Source of the DNA: Ilumatobacteraceae bacterium | GTDB lineage: Bacteria; Actinomycetota; Acidimicrobiia; Acidimicrobiales; Ilumatobacteraceae | Direction: 5' to 3' | Length of the DNA stretch: 64,000 nucleotides | Assembly (NCBI GenBank): GCA_024643255.1 | Contig: JAHENF010000006.1 | Coordinates: forward strand, 1 to 64,000 | The notes under the pieces: model-generated | What the model saw: the letters and a program-made list of their open reading frames with translations, nothing else | What the model was told of the DNA's origin: nothing | Database searches by the model: none | Made by a program: the position numbers and the translations under genes | Shown: positions 34,120 to 41,538 of the stretch, one piece after another | How positions within the stretch are numbered: the stretch's first letter is position 1 | How the letters are laid out: the number at the start of each line of letters is the position of its first letter

Positions 34120-35109
34120 ATGGCTGACATCAGGATCTTCTCCGCCAAGCCCTACGACCGCGCTGGGTTCGACGCGGCCAATCGAGTGCACGACCTCGTC
34201 TTCCTCGATGCTCGTCTCGATGCGTCGACCGTCGACCTCGCGACCGGGGCAGATGCGGTCTGCGTCTTCGTCAACGACGACGTGTCGACACCTGTCCTCG
34301 AGGAGTTGCATCGGCGCGGCGTGCGCTGCGTCGCGCTTCGGTGCGCGGGCTACAACAACGTCGATCTCGGTGCCGCCGAGCGACTCGGTCTCGCCGTTGT
34401 CCACGTGCCCGCCTACTCGCCGAATGCGGTTGCCGAACACACCCTGGCGCTGATCTTGGCCCTCAACCGGCGGATCCACCGCGCCTACAACCGCGTCCGC
34501 GACGGCAACTTCTCGCTCGACGGTCTGGTCGGATTCGATCTCGCCGGCAAGACCGCGGGGGTCGTCGGCACCGGTCGGATCGGGGTCATCGTCGCGCGGC
34601 TGCTCTGGCACCTGCGTTGTCGCGTCGTCGCCGTCGATCTCGTCGCCGATCCGCACCTGCTGGAGCTCGGTGTCGAGTACGTCGACTTCGAACAGTTGCT
34701 CGCGGAGAGCGACCTGATCACACTCAACTGTCCGCTGACCAACGAGACGCATCATCTGATCGACGCGGGTGCGATCGGCCGAATGCGGCGATCGCCGATG
34801 CTCGTCAACACCGGCCGCGGCGCACTGATCGACACGCAGGCGGCGATCGACGGGCTCAAGTCGGGCGCGATCGGCTCACTGGCGCTCGACGTCTACGAGG
34901 AGGAGGCCGACCTGTTCTTCGAGGACCGCAGCGACGAGATCCTCGATGACGACGTGTTCGCGCGGCTGCTCACCTTCCCGAATGTCCTGATCACGGCTCA
35001 TCAGGCCTTCCTCACGCGGGAGGCGCTGTCTGCGATCGCGACAACGACGTTGGACAACGTCTCGTCGGTGTTCTCGGACGGGCCGGTGAGCAATCGGGTA
35101 CGCGCCTGA
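34120..35109 (+). CDS. ldhA: D-lactate dehydrogenase (D-2-hydroxyacid dehydrogenase family)
   Basis: 329-residue NAD-dependent enzyme of the fermentative LdhA type (pyruvate + NADH to D-lactate). RCAGYNNVDLGAAERLGL and VPAYSPNAVAEHTLALILAL are characteristic. The cofactor motif is GVVGTGRIGVIVAR; the catalytic triad is Arg in VNTGRGALID, Glu in DVYEEE and His in ITAHQAF. It regenerates NAD+ when respiration is limited. Its place behind a stress-protein gene with a DevR-like promoter supports induction under hypoxia. Confidence 0.92.
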   Translation: MADIRIFSAKPYDRAGFDAANRVHDLVFLDARLDASTVDLATGADAVCVFVNDDVSTPVLEELHRRGVRCVALRCAGYNNVDLGAAERLGLAVVHVPAYSPNAVAEHTLALILALNRRIHRAYNRVRDGNFSLDGLVGFDLAGKTAGVVGTGRIGVIVARLLWHLRCRVVAVDLVADPHLLELGVEYVDFEQLLAESDLITLNCPLTNETHHLIDAGAIGRMRRSPMLVNTGRGALIDTQAAIDGLKSGAIGSLALDVYEEEADLFFEDRSDEILDDDVFARLLTFPNVLITAHQAFLTREALSAIATTTLDNVSSVFSDGPVSNRVRA

Positions 35110-35119
35110 CCGGCGCACC

Positions 35120-35659
35120 TCAGTCGGCGTGAAGCTTCGGAGCACCGGGGTGGAACGGAGCGTCCGGAGCAGGGTGGGCGGCGAGGCCCTCGGCATCGTC
35201 GTCGTCCTGGTCGGCGGACCATCCGATCGAATCGTCCGGAGTGGCGGTGTCGACGATGTGATAGCGACGACCGGTGACGACGGTGGGTTCGATGCGCACG
35301 AAGTTCGGCTTGTCCCAGGCAAGCCACGGAAACAGCGGGAGATCTTCAGCATCGAAGACCTCCTGCATCCGCTCGATGGCTCGGGCCTGGCCCTTCACGA
35401 CGACGCTCCAGGCGGTGCGATCACCGGGCACGTAGCCATCGATCTCGAACGCGACGAACCGATTGAGGACCGCGCCGGCGAGCTTGGTCCCCGCAGCGCT
35501 GCGGAACACGATGCCGCCGCGGTCGGCGAGAAAGTTGATGGGAAAGATGTCCGGCTGTCCGGCGATGTCGACCGCGAGCCGCCCGACGTCCGCCTGGTCG
35601 AGGAGGTCCCAACACTCCGACTCGCTCAGGATTTCGGTTGCTTGCTGTCGATCGTCCAT
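35120..35659 (-). CDS. PPOX/NimA-like FMN-binding split-barrel protein with acidic tail
   Basis: 179 residues from the ATG at 35659 (an in-frame ATG at 35677 would add six). The core resembles the protein at 32699-33115: ILSESECWDLLDQADVGRLA, DIFPINFLADRGGIVFRSA and FVRIEPTVVTGRRYHIV. A C-terminal extension of about 40 residues is rich in Asp, Ala, Pro and His and is probably disordered. It converges on ldhA with a 10-bp gap. A DevR-like box lies 35 bp upstream. Confidence 0.87.
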   Translation of the reverse strand: MDDRQQATEILSESECWDLLDQADVGRLAVDIAGQPDIFPINFLADRGGIVFRSAAGTKLAGAVLNRFVAFEIDGYVPGDRTAWSVVVKGQARAIERMQEVFDAEDLPLFPWLAWDKPNFVRIEPTVVTGRRYHIVDTATPDDSIGWSADQDDDDAEGLAAHPAPDAPFHPGAPKLHAD

Positions 35660-35693
35660 GCAACCATCGAACACCATCGGGCACCCCGGGTGA

Positions 35694-35707
35694 AGGGCCG
35701 AATGTCA
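35694..35707. promoter_or_regulatory. DevR/DosR-like box AGGGCCGAATGTCA (site 4)
   Basis: Full match to the shared 14-bp motif, upstream of the minus-strand PPOX gene and downstream of the beta-CASP nuclease gene on the same strand. Spacing to the start is 35 bp, equal to that of site 1 before the baeRF gene. Confidence 0.65.
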
Positions 35708-35742
35708 GATCGGCGGGCTCAGCGGCGACCCCTTTCGTGACG

Positions 35743-37110
35743 TCACGGCAGACGCACGCGCTCGAACTGCGTCGGCACGACCGCGGTGATGCCGCTGTCG
35801 ATGAGTCGTGCGGCGAGTGCCTCGCTCGAGTCGGGTTCCCCGTGGACGACGAACACCGTTTGCGGTCGTTCGGGGAGTGCGGCGATCCAGGCGGCGAGCC
35901 CGTCGGCGTCGGCGTGGACCGACATCGAACGCAGCGTCAGGATGTCCGCGCGCGCCGAGACGTACCGGCCCAGCATCTTGACCGTGCGGGCGCCGTCGGA
36001 CAGCGATCGGCCACGGGTTCCGCTCGCCTGGTAGCCGCACAGCACCACCGAGTTGCGGTGATCGGGCAACAGCCGCGCCAGATGATGCAGGACGCGGCCA
36101 CCCGATGCCATGCCCGACGCGGAGATGATGATCGCCGGGGCGGTGAGTTCGTTGAGCGACTTGGAGTCCTCGACCGTCGGACACTCGTGCAGGCCGCCAC
36201 CGGGGTCGAAGTCGACATCCGGGTTTGCCGAGCGATAGATGTCGAGGACGCGCAACGCCATCGGACTGTCGACGTACACCGGCAGCGTCGGGATCCGGCC
36301 GGCGCTCATCAGGTCGCGCAGCACGGTGAGCAACACTTCCGTGCGGTCGACGGCGAACGCTGGGATCAGGACGATGCCGCCTCGTCGGGCGGTGCGGGTC
36401 ACGAGATCGGCGAGCGCGGCGACCTCGTCCTGAGGTGCCGGGTGCAGCGAATCGCCGTAGGTCGATTCGACGAGCACGGTCGTTGCGGCGGGCGGTGTGA
36501 ACGGGCCGGGTACGAGCGGATGGTCGCCGCGGCCGAGGTCGCCGCTCACCAACAGCGTGGTGGTGGTGCCGCCGTTCTCGGGGCTGTCGGTGATCGTGAG
36601 ATGCACGCTCGACGAGCCGAGAATGTGGCCGGCCGGTGTGAACCTCGCGGTGAAGCCGTCGGCGACGTCGATCGGCGCGTCGAAGGCCACGGGGCGGAAC
36701 AGGGGGAGGGTGGCGTCGGCATCGTCGGAGGTGTAGAGCGCCAGGGCGGGGTGGTGCTTGGAGAAGCCGCGCTCGTTGGCGAATCGCGCTTGTTCCTCCT
36801 GGAGGTGGGCGGAGTCTGGGAGGAGGATCGCGCAGAGTTTGCACGTGTCGTGCGTCGCGAAGATCGGCCCGCGATAGCCGTCTCGCACCAGTCCCGGCAG
36901 CCAGCCGCTGTGGTCGATGTGCGCGTGCGTGACGACCACAGCGTCGATCGTGCTCGGATCGACCGGGAAGGGAGCCCAGTTCGCCATGCGGTCCCGTTTG
37001 GCGCCCTGGAACAACCCGGCGTCGACGAGGACGGTCGACCGATCCGTTCGGACGAGGAAGCGGCTGCCCGTGACGGTGCGGGTCGCTCCCAGGAACTCGA
37101 GGGTGATCAT
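35743..37110 (-). CDS. MBL-fold beta-CASP RNA-processing nuclease (Ysh1/CPSF-like)
   Basis: 455-residue metallo-beta-lactamase nuclease. GATRTVTGSRFLV at the start, zinc motif THAHIDHSGWLPG, FTPAGHILGSSSVHL and GDLGRGDHPLVPGP are diagnostic, and the beta-CASP domain follows (VLVESTYGDS; IISASGMASGGRVLHHL). The C-terminal RMMBL-type motif is around SVHADADGLAAWI. The ATG at 37110 (MITLEFLG) is the proper start; upstream frame is non-coding. Relatives process RNA 3' ends; some occur in anaerobic stress clusters. It is divergent from a universal stress gene. Confidence 0.9.
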   Translation of the reverse strand: MITLEFLGATRTVTGSRFLVRTDRSTVLVDAGLFQGAKRDRMANWAPFPVDPSTIDAVVVTHAHIDHSGWLPGLVRDGYRGPIFATHDTCKLCAILLPDSAHLQEEQARFANERGFSKHHPALALYTSDDADATLPLFRPVAFDAPIDVADGFTARFTPAGHILGSSSVHLTITDSPENGGTTTTLLVSGDLGRGDHPLVPGPFTPPAATTVLVESTYGDSLHPAPQDEVAALADLVTRTARRGGIVLIPAFAVDRTEVLLTVLRDLMSAGRIPTLPVYVDSPMALRVLDIYRSANPDVDFDPGGGLHECPTVEDSKSLNELTAPAIIISASGMASGGRVLHHLARLLPDHRNSVVLCGYQASGTRGRSLSDGARTVKMLGRYVSARADILTLRSMSVHADADGLAAWIAALPERPQTVFVVHGEPDSSEALAARLIDSGITAVVPTQFERVRLP

Positions 37111-37174
37111 TCCACCGACTCTAGGATCGATGGTGCGGCCGGTCGGGTCGCGGGAGTGTGAGAGGGAGACGATC

Positions 37175-37654
37175 ATGTCGACGACGATCGGCAACGAAGA
37201 CGGTGACACGGCGGGCCGCGCCTCGGCGGAGCGACGCGGGCCGGTGGTCGTCGGCATCGACGGATCCACCAACGCTCAGCGGGCGCTCGCGGTCGCGGCC
37301 GATCTCGCCCGCGCGGTCGACGCCGATCTCGCCGTGTTCCACGCGTTGGGCTTGATGACGGTGATCGAGGGGCGTCACGTGCCGTCCGAGGGTCATCGCG
37401 ACGACATCGAACGGCTGCTGCGCAACGAATGGTGCAGCGCGCTGCAGGGGGATCGAACACTCCGCTGGCGAGCGGAGATCGTGTACGGAAGTCCCGCGGA
37501 AGTACTGCTCAGTCTCGCTCGTGACCTCGACGCGTCATTCGTCGTCGTCGGTTCGCGCGGTGTCGGTGACGAACAGGCGCTCGGCAGCACGAGCCATCAC
37601 GTCGTGCACCACAGCGACCGTCCCGTCGTCGTCGTTCCGCCCGCCAGCCGCTGA
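37175..37654 (+). CDS. Single-domain universal stress protein
   Basis: 159-residue USP with a 20-residue polar N-terminal tail. The domain begins VVVGIDGSTNAQRAL and ends with GSRGVGDEQALGSTSHHVVH, an ATP loop of slightly altered form. GAGAGGGAG precedes the ATG at 37175. The 64-bp divergent gap to the nuclease gene holds no DevR-like box, so its control may differ from the other stress genes. Confidence 0.9.
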   Translation: MSTTIGNEDGDTAGRASAERRGPVVVGIDGSTNAQRALAVAADLARAVDADLAVFHALGLMTVIEGRHVPSEGHRDDIERLLRNEWCSALQGDRTLRWRAEIVYGSPAEVLLSLARDLDASFVVVGSRGVGDEQALGSTSHHVVHHSDRPVVVVPPASR

Positions 37655-37666
37655 CCCATCACATGG

Positions 37667-37695
37667 CGTCACACGGTGCCGGGTCAGATGTGACG
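37667..37695. repeat. 29-bp palindromic repeat, copy 1 (CGTCACACGGTGCCGGGTCA type)
   Basis: Starts CGTCACA and ends TGTGACG, which pair as 7-bp arms. It differs from the copy at 39501-39529 at two positions only. It lies between the convergent universal stress and thiolase genes, a terminator position. Confidence 0.78.
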
Positions 37696-37696
37696 G

Positions 37697-38896
37697 TCAG
37701 GCCGCGGACCTCTCGAGAATGTGGATGCCGCAGGCCGAGCCGAGGCCGATCACGTGGGCGAGACCGACCTTGGCGCCCTCGATCTGACGGTCGCCCGCCT
37801 CGCCGCGCAGATGGTGGCAGACCTCCCAGATGTTGGCGATCCCGGTCGCCGAGATCGGGTGGCCCTTCGACTGCAGGCCGCCTGACACGTTGACCGGCAG
37901 TGAGCCGTCGCGCCACGGCGCGCCGGAGTTGAAGAAGTCGACGGCGCCACCCTCCTCGCACAATCCGAGATTGTCATAGTGGACCAACTCGGCCGTCGCG
38001 AAGCAGTCGTGGAGTTCGACGAGGTCGAGATCCTCGGGGCCGATGCCGGCCTGCTCGTAGGCGGTCTTCGCGGCGTTGCGGGTGAGCGTGTTGACGTCGG
38101 GGAGGACCTGGCATGCCTCCTGCCACGGATCGGACGTCAGCACCGATGCCGACACCTTGACCGCGCGTCGCTGCTGTTCGAGCGACAGCGTCTTGAGCTT
38201 CTCGCCGCTCACGACCACCGCTGCAGCGGCACCGTCGCAGTTGGCCGAACACATCGGCCGGGTGTTCGGGTAGGCGATCATCATGTCGCCCATGATCTCC
38301 TCGAGCGTGAAGCGCTTCGAGTAGGCGGCCAAGGGGTTGAGGGTGGAATGGGCGTGGTTCTTCTCGGAAATCTTCGCGAAGAGCTCGAAGTCGGCACCGC
38401 CGTACTTGTGGCCGTACTCCATACCGACCTGGGCGAATACGCCCGGCATCGTGTCGGTGCCGATGCGGCCATCGGTCGAGGTGACCGCGCCGAAGCGGCC
38501 CTGCGGCTCCCACTCGTTGCCGTCCTTCTTGGCGCGACCGCCGCCTCCGAGGAGTCCGACGCCGGCCAGCTTCTCGACGCCGACCGCGAGGCCCATGTCG
38601 GATTCGCCGGCCTTGATCGACATGATCGCGGTGCGCAGCGCGGTCGCACCGGTGGCGCAGGCATTCGACACGTTGTAGACGGCGATGCCGGTCTGGCCGA
38701 CCTGCTTCTGGATCTGCTGGCCGATCCCGCCGGAGCCCATCAGGTTGCCGGCGGCCATGACTCCCATGTCGGCCATCGTGACCCCACCGTCGGCGAGCGC
38801 GGCCATCACGGCTTCGGACGCGAGGTCGACGACGTCGCGGTCGGTGTGCTTGCCGAACTTGGTCATGTTGATCCCGAGGATCCAGATCTCGTCCAT
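37697..38896 (-). CDS. SCP-x/lipid-transfer-type thiolase
   Basis: 399-residue thiolase-fold protein. Nucleophile Cys in NACATGATALRTAIM; the conserved LVELHDCFATAE and SGGLQSKGHPISATG of SCP-x-type (non-decarboxylating, degradative) thiolases replace the usual HNF/CGG arrangement. It likely cleaves or forms a beta-ketoacyl-CoA or acts as an aldolase-like partner of the DUF35 protein at 39046-39456, as Ltp/ChsH2-type pairs do in steroid catabolism. The 149-bp upstream gap holds no recognisable signal. Confidence 0.9.
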   Translation of the reverse strand: MDEIWILGINMTKFGKHTDRDVVDLASEAVMAALADGGVTMADMGVMAAGNLMGSGGIGQQIQKQVGQTGIAVYNVSNACATGATALRTAIMSIKAGESDMGLAVGVEKLAGVGLLGGGGRAKKDGNEWEPQGRFGAVTSTDGRIGTDTMPGVFAQVGMEYGHKYGGADFELFAKISEKNHAHSTLNPLAAYSKRFTLEEIMGDMMIAYPNTRPMCSANCDGAAAAVVVSGEKLKTLSLEQQRRAVKVSASVLTSDPWQEACQVLPDVNTLTRNAAKTAYEQAGIGPEDLDLVELHDCFATAELVHYDNLGLCEEGGAVDFFNSGAPWRDGSLPVNVSGGLQSKGHPISATGIANIWEVCHHLRGEAGDRQIEGAKVGLAHVIGLGSACGIHILERSAA

Positions 38897-39045
38897 TTTC
38901 CCTGTCGTTTCTCTGTCTCGGCCTCACGGCCGGTCGGTGGTTGGTTGGTTGCGGTCGGCCTCGTCCGCCTCGTCGCTGGCGCTTCCCTCGGCGGCGTGCT
39001 CAGTTCGAGTGATCGGTGATTGTGCTCGGTGGTCGTGTCGGAGGG

Positions 39046-39456
39046 TCAGATCGGTTCGAAGGCGAAGCCGATCGCTTCGGTGCCGTGGTCGTCGGTGCCG
39101 AGCGAATAGGTGGTCAGCTGCACGTTCATGCCGGTGTGCACATGATCGGCATCGGGCTCGACGTTGCGCAGATTGGCGCGCACGCTCGTGCCGTCGCAGT
39201 CGATCACGCCGGACACGAATGGCACTTCGACGCCCGGGGCCGCGAACGCGACGATCGTGAACGTGCGCAGTTCACCGCTGGTGGCGATCTTCACGCGCCG
39301 GAAGTCGGTGCCGAAACATGCCGCGCAGGCGTTGCGGCGGTCGAAGAATCGCGCGCCGCAACCGGTGCATTCGTTGGCCGCCAGATGTGGTTCGCCGTCA
39401 TCGAGCACGAGGTAGTCGACGAGCGGCACACGCGTCGGCGCAGAGGTGTCAGCCAT
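39046..39456 (-). CDS. DUF35 zinc-ribbon/OB-fold protein (thiolase partner)
   Basis: 136 residues from the ATG at 39456 (MADTSAPTRV). The N-terminal rubredoxin-like ribbon has two CxxC pairs (CTGCGARFF; CAACFGTDF). The rest is an OB-fold (GELRTFTIVAFAAPG, PFVSGVIDCDG). These proteins bind acyl-CoA and pair with SCP-x thiolases or MaoC hydratases. It lies upstream of the thiolase on the same strand. Confidence 0.88.
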   Translation of the reverse strand: MADTSAPTRVPLVDYLVLDDGEPHLAANECTGCGARFFDRRNACAACFGTDFRRVKIATSGELRTFTIVAFAAPGVEVPFVSGVIDCDGTSVRANLRNVEPDADHVHTGMNVQLTTYSLGTDDHGTEAIGFAFEPI

Positions 39457-39500
39457 GCCCGCGAACGTATCGACCGAGCGCAACGCCCGACGACCCGAAC

Positions 39501-39529
39501 CGTCACACGGTGCCGGGTCAAACGTGACG
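39501..39529. repeat. 29-bp palindromic repeat, copy 2
   Basis: Same length and orientation as 37667-37695 with two substitutions; arms CGTCAC and GTGACG pair. It lies 5 bp before the 3' end of the thioesterase gene and 44 bp upstream of the DUF35 start. Confidence 0.78.
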
Positions 39530-39534
39530 TTTCG

Positions 39535-39978
39535 TCAGTCGGCGCCCATCGTCACGAGCCAAGCGGGGAGGCGGGTCGGGCGCCCCTGGGTGGTGACGCA
39601 TCCGTGCACCGTCACCCCGGTCGCGCGGACCTGCGCGACTCCGTCGGGACCGGCGACCGTGATGAGGTAGGCCATCTGGAACGTCGCACGTGTCACCTCG
39701 GCGAGGTGGAGGTGCACCGTCATCAGGTCGTCGAACTCCAGCGGCTTGCGGTACTGCACGAACGACTCCAGCACCGGGGACTCGAGGCCCGCCTCGCGCC
39801 ACTCGGTGAACGGGTGTCCGATCTCGCGGAGATACGCGACCCTGGTCTCCTCGAAGTAGTGCAGGTAATTGCTGTGGTGCACGATGCCCATCGCATCGGT
39901 CTCGACGAATCGCACCCGGATGTCGTGTGTGAAGTCGTAGTCGGTCGGCGACGTCGAGGGGTCGGCGGAGAGACGCAC
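39535..39978 (-). CDS. Hotdog-fold acyl-CoA thioesterase (YbgC/4-HBA-CoA thioesterase type)
   Basis: 147 residues. RFVETDAMGIVHHSNYLHYF contains the catalytic Asp and the signature of the YbgC/FcbC group. It hydrolyses acyl- or aroyl-CoA esters. Same strand as the DUF35 and thiolase genes, so a small acyl-CoA operon is likely. It is divergent from ybaK across 41 bp. Confidence 0.9.
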   Translation of the reverse strand: MRLSADPSTSPTDYDFTHDIRVRFVETDAMGIVHHSNYLHYFEETRVAYLREIGHPFTEWREAGLESPVLESFVQYRKPLEFDDLMTVHLHLAEVTRATFQMAYLITVAGPDGVAQVRATGVTVHGCVTTQGRPTRLPAWLVTMGAD

Positions 39979-40019
39979 GAGGCGACACTACAAGTGTGCG
40001 CCGGCCCTACAGTCGTGCC

Positions 40020-40484
40020 GTGACCCCAGCAGTCGTGACCCTCGAGGCCGCAGGGATCGACTTCACGATCCACGAGTACGAACGCGGTGACGATCTTCGC
40101 GACTTCGGGCGCGAGGCCGCCGAAGCACTCGGTCTCGATCACGACCAGGTCTTCAAGACCCTCGTGGTCGTCGCCGACGACGAGCTGATCGTCGCCGTCG
40201 TCCCGGTGAGCTGTCAGCTGTCGATGAAGCGCATCGCCGCCGCGGTCGGAGCGAAGAAGGCCGTGATGTGCGATCCGGCACGCGCCGAACGGTCGTCGGG
40301 GTACATCGTGGGCGGGATCAGCCCGATCGGCCAGCGCAAGACGTTGAGGACGGTCATCGACGAGTCCGCCGATCTGTTCGACGTCGTGTACGTCAGCGGA
40401 GGGAAGCGGGGGATGGACATCGGCCTCGCGCCGGCCGACCTCGCTCTCGTCCTGGACGCGGTCGTGGCGCCAATCACCGCGTGA
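40020..40484 (+). CDS. ybaK: YbaK/EbsC-type Cys-tRNA(Pro) deacylase
   Basis: 154 residues from the GTG at 40020. FKTLVVVADDELIVAVVP, the catalytic Lys in VFKTL and VGGISPIGQRKTLRTVIDE are YbaK signatures. It removes Cys mischarged on tRNA-Pro, protecting translation fidelity. The GTG start fits the usual family N-terminus (TPAVVTLEAAGIDFTIHEY); the in-frame ATG at 39996 would overlap the divergent promoter. It ends 5 bp from the convergent M48 gene. Confidence 0.9.
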   Translation: MTPAVVTLEAAGIDFTIHEYERGDDLRDFGREAAEALGLDHDQVFKTLVVVADDELIVAVVPVSCQLSMKRIAAAVGAKKAVMCDPARAERSSGYIVGGISPIGQRKTLRTVIDESADLFDVVYVSGGKRGMDIGLAPADLALVLDAVVAPITA

Positions 40485-40488
40485 ACCG

Positions 40489-41403
40489 TCACTGGGCAGG
40501 GTGACGCATGAGCGCCTCGATGCGCGCCACACGGGTCCGCGCCGGCGGATGCGATGCTCGAAGGCGCGCCCGCCAACCGATCGGTCGACCGCCCGATCCG
40601 CCGGCGAGCACCTGCCGCAGTGCACTTGCCAATTCGCGTCCGAAGCCCATGCGAACCGCCCGTCGGTCGGCCTCGAACTCGGAGGAGTGCCCGACGAGAT
40701 TGGCGAGCGCGTCGCTCCCACGCAACGCGGCGGTGAAGATCCACGACAACCCGTTCACGATCGCCGCCACGACGTTGCCGAGTGCCGAGATGAGTGGCGA
40801 CCGACGGCCGAAGCTGCCGGCCGCCGCGTGCGCGACGTTCTCGAGGAAGAACCCGATGCGCGCCAGCAGGACGACCGGAGCCGACAACCAGTGCCCGATC
40901 GTGATCGCCACGGTGTGCAACCCGAGGTGATGGCTCAGTTCGTGAGCGAGCACGCCCTGCAGTTGTCGCTGGGAGAGTTCGTCGATCGCGTACGAAGTGA
41001 CCACCACGAGGTGGCCACCACACGCGAAGGCGTTGAGTTCCTCCGACGGGAGCACGCGCACGACGAACCGGCTCGCCGGGAGGTCGTTGGCCTGGGCAAT
41101 CTGCGCCCACAGCGGCTCGATCACCGCCGCTTCCTCGAGTGTCGCTCGGCGTGCGCCGAGGAGGGGAGTGAGCACGAAGACCTGAATGGGACGCACGAAG
41201 AGGCCGATTCCGGCCACCAGGAAGCCGACGACGAACCACCAGTACCGCACCGGTGTGGCCCAGCCGATCGGCAACCAGATCAGAAAGAGTGCGAGCAGGC
41301 TGAACGGCACCATGGCGACCACGGGCGTGAAGGCCCAGATCGCACCCCGATCGACGCGTCGGGCGCCGCTGTGTCGTCGCATAGCGTTGGTCAGAATACG
41401 CAC
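40489..41403 (-). CDS. M48-family membrane zinc metallopeptidase
   Basis: 304-residue HtpX-like peptidase. Two N-terminal transmembrane helices (about residues 23-75), then the catalytic motif AHELSHHLGLH (HExxH) near residue 155 and the third zinc ligand Glu in SSEFEADRRAVRMG. A further hydrophobic pair lies after HELSHH. It is likely to degrade damaged membrane proteins with the active site in the cytosol. The N-terminal ten residues precede an Arg-rich stretch (RRHSGARRVDRG). Confidence 0.9.
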   Translation of the reverse strand: MRILTNAMRRHSGARRVDRGAIWAFTPVVAMVPFSLLALFLIWLPIGWATPVRYWWFVVGFLVAGIGLFVRPIQVFVLTPLLGARRATLEEAAVIEPLWAQIAQANDLPASRFVVRVLPSEELNAFACGGHLVVVTSYAIDELSQRQLQGVLAHELSHHLGLHTVAITIGHWLSAPVVLLARIGFFLENVAHAAAGSFGRRSPLISALGNVVAAIVNGLSWIFTAALRGSDALANLVGHSSEFEADRRAVRMGFGRELASALRQVLAGGSGGRPIGWRARLRASHPPARTRVARIEALMRHPAQ

Positions 41404-41538
41404 CGTGGTCGACGCTCCCTCCCGGTCTGAACTTGCTCAAGATCGCCCGAAGGCCTCGTACCGGCACCATTTTCCGGGTTACTGTCGCTGACGTCACACG
41501 AGCACGAGCTCGGGCGCATGGGCGAATGAGGACGACTG

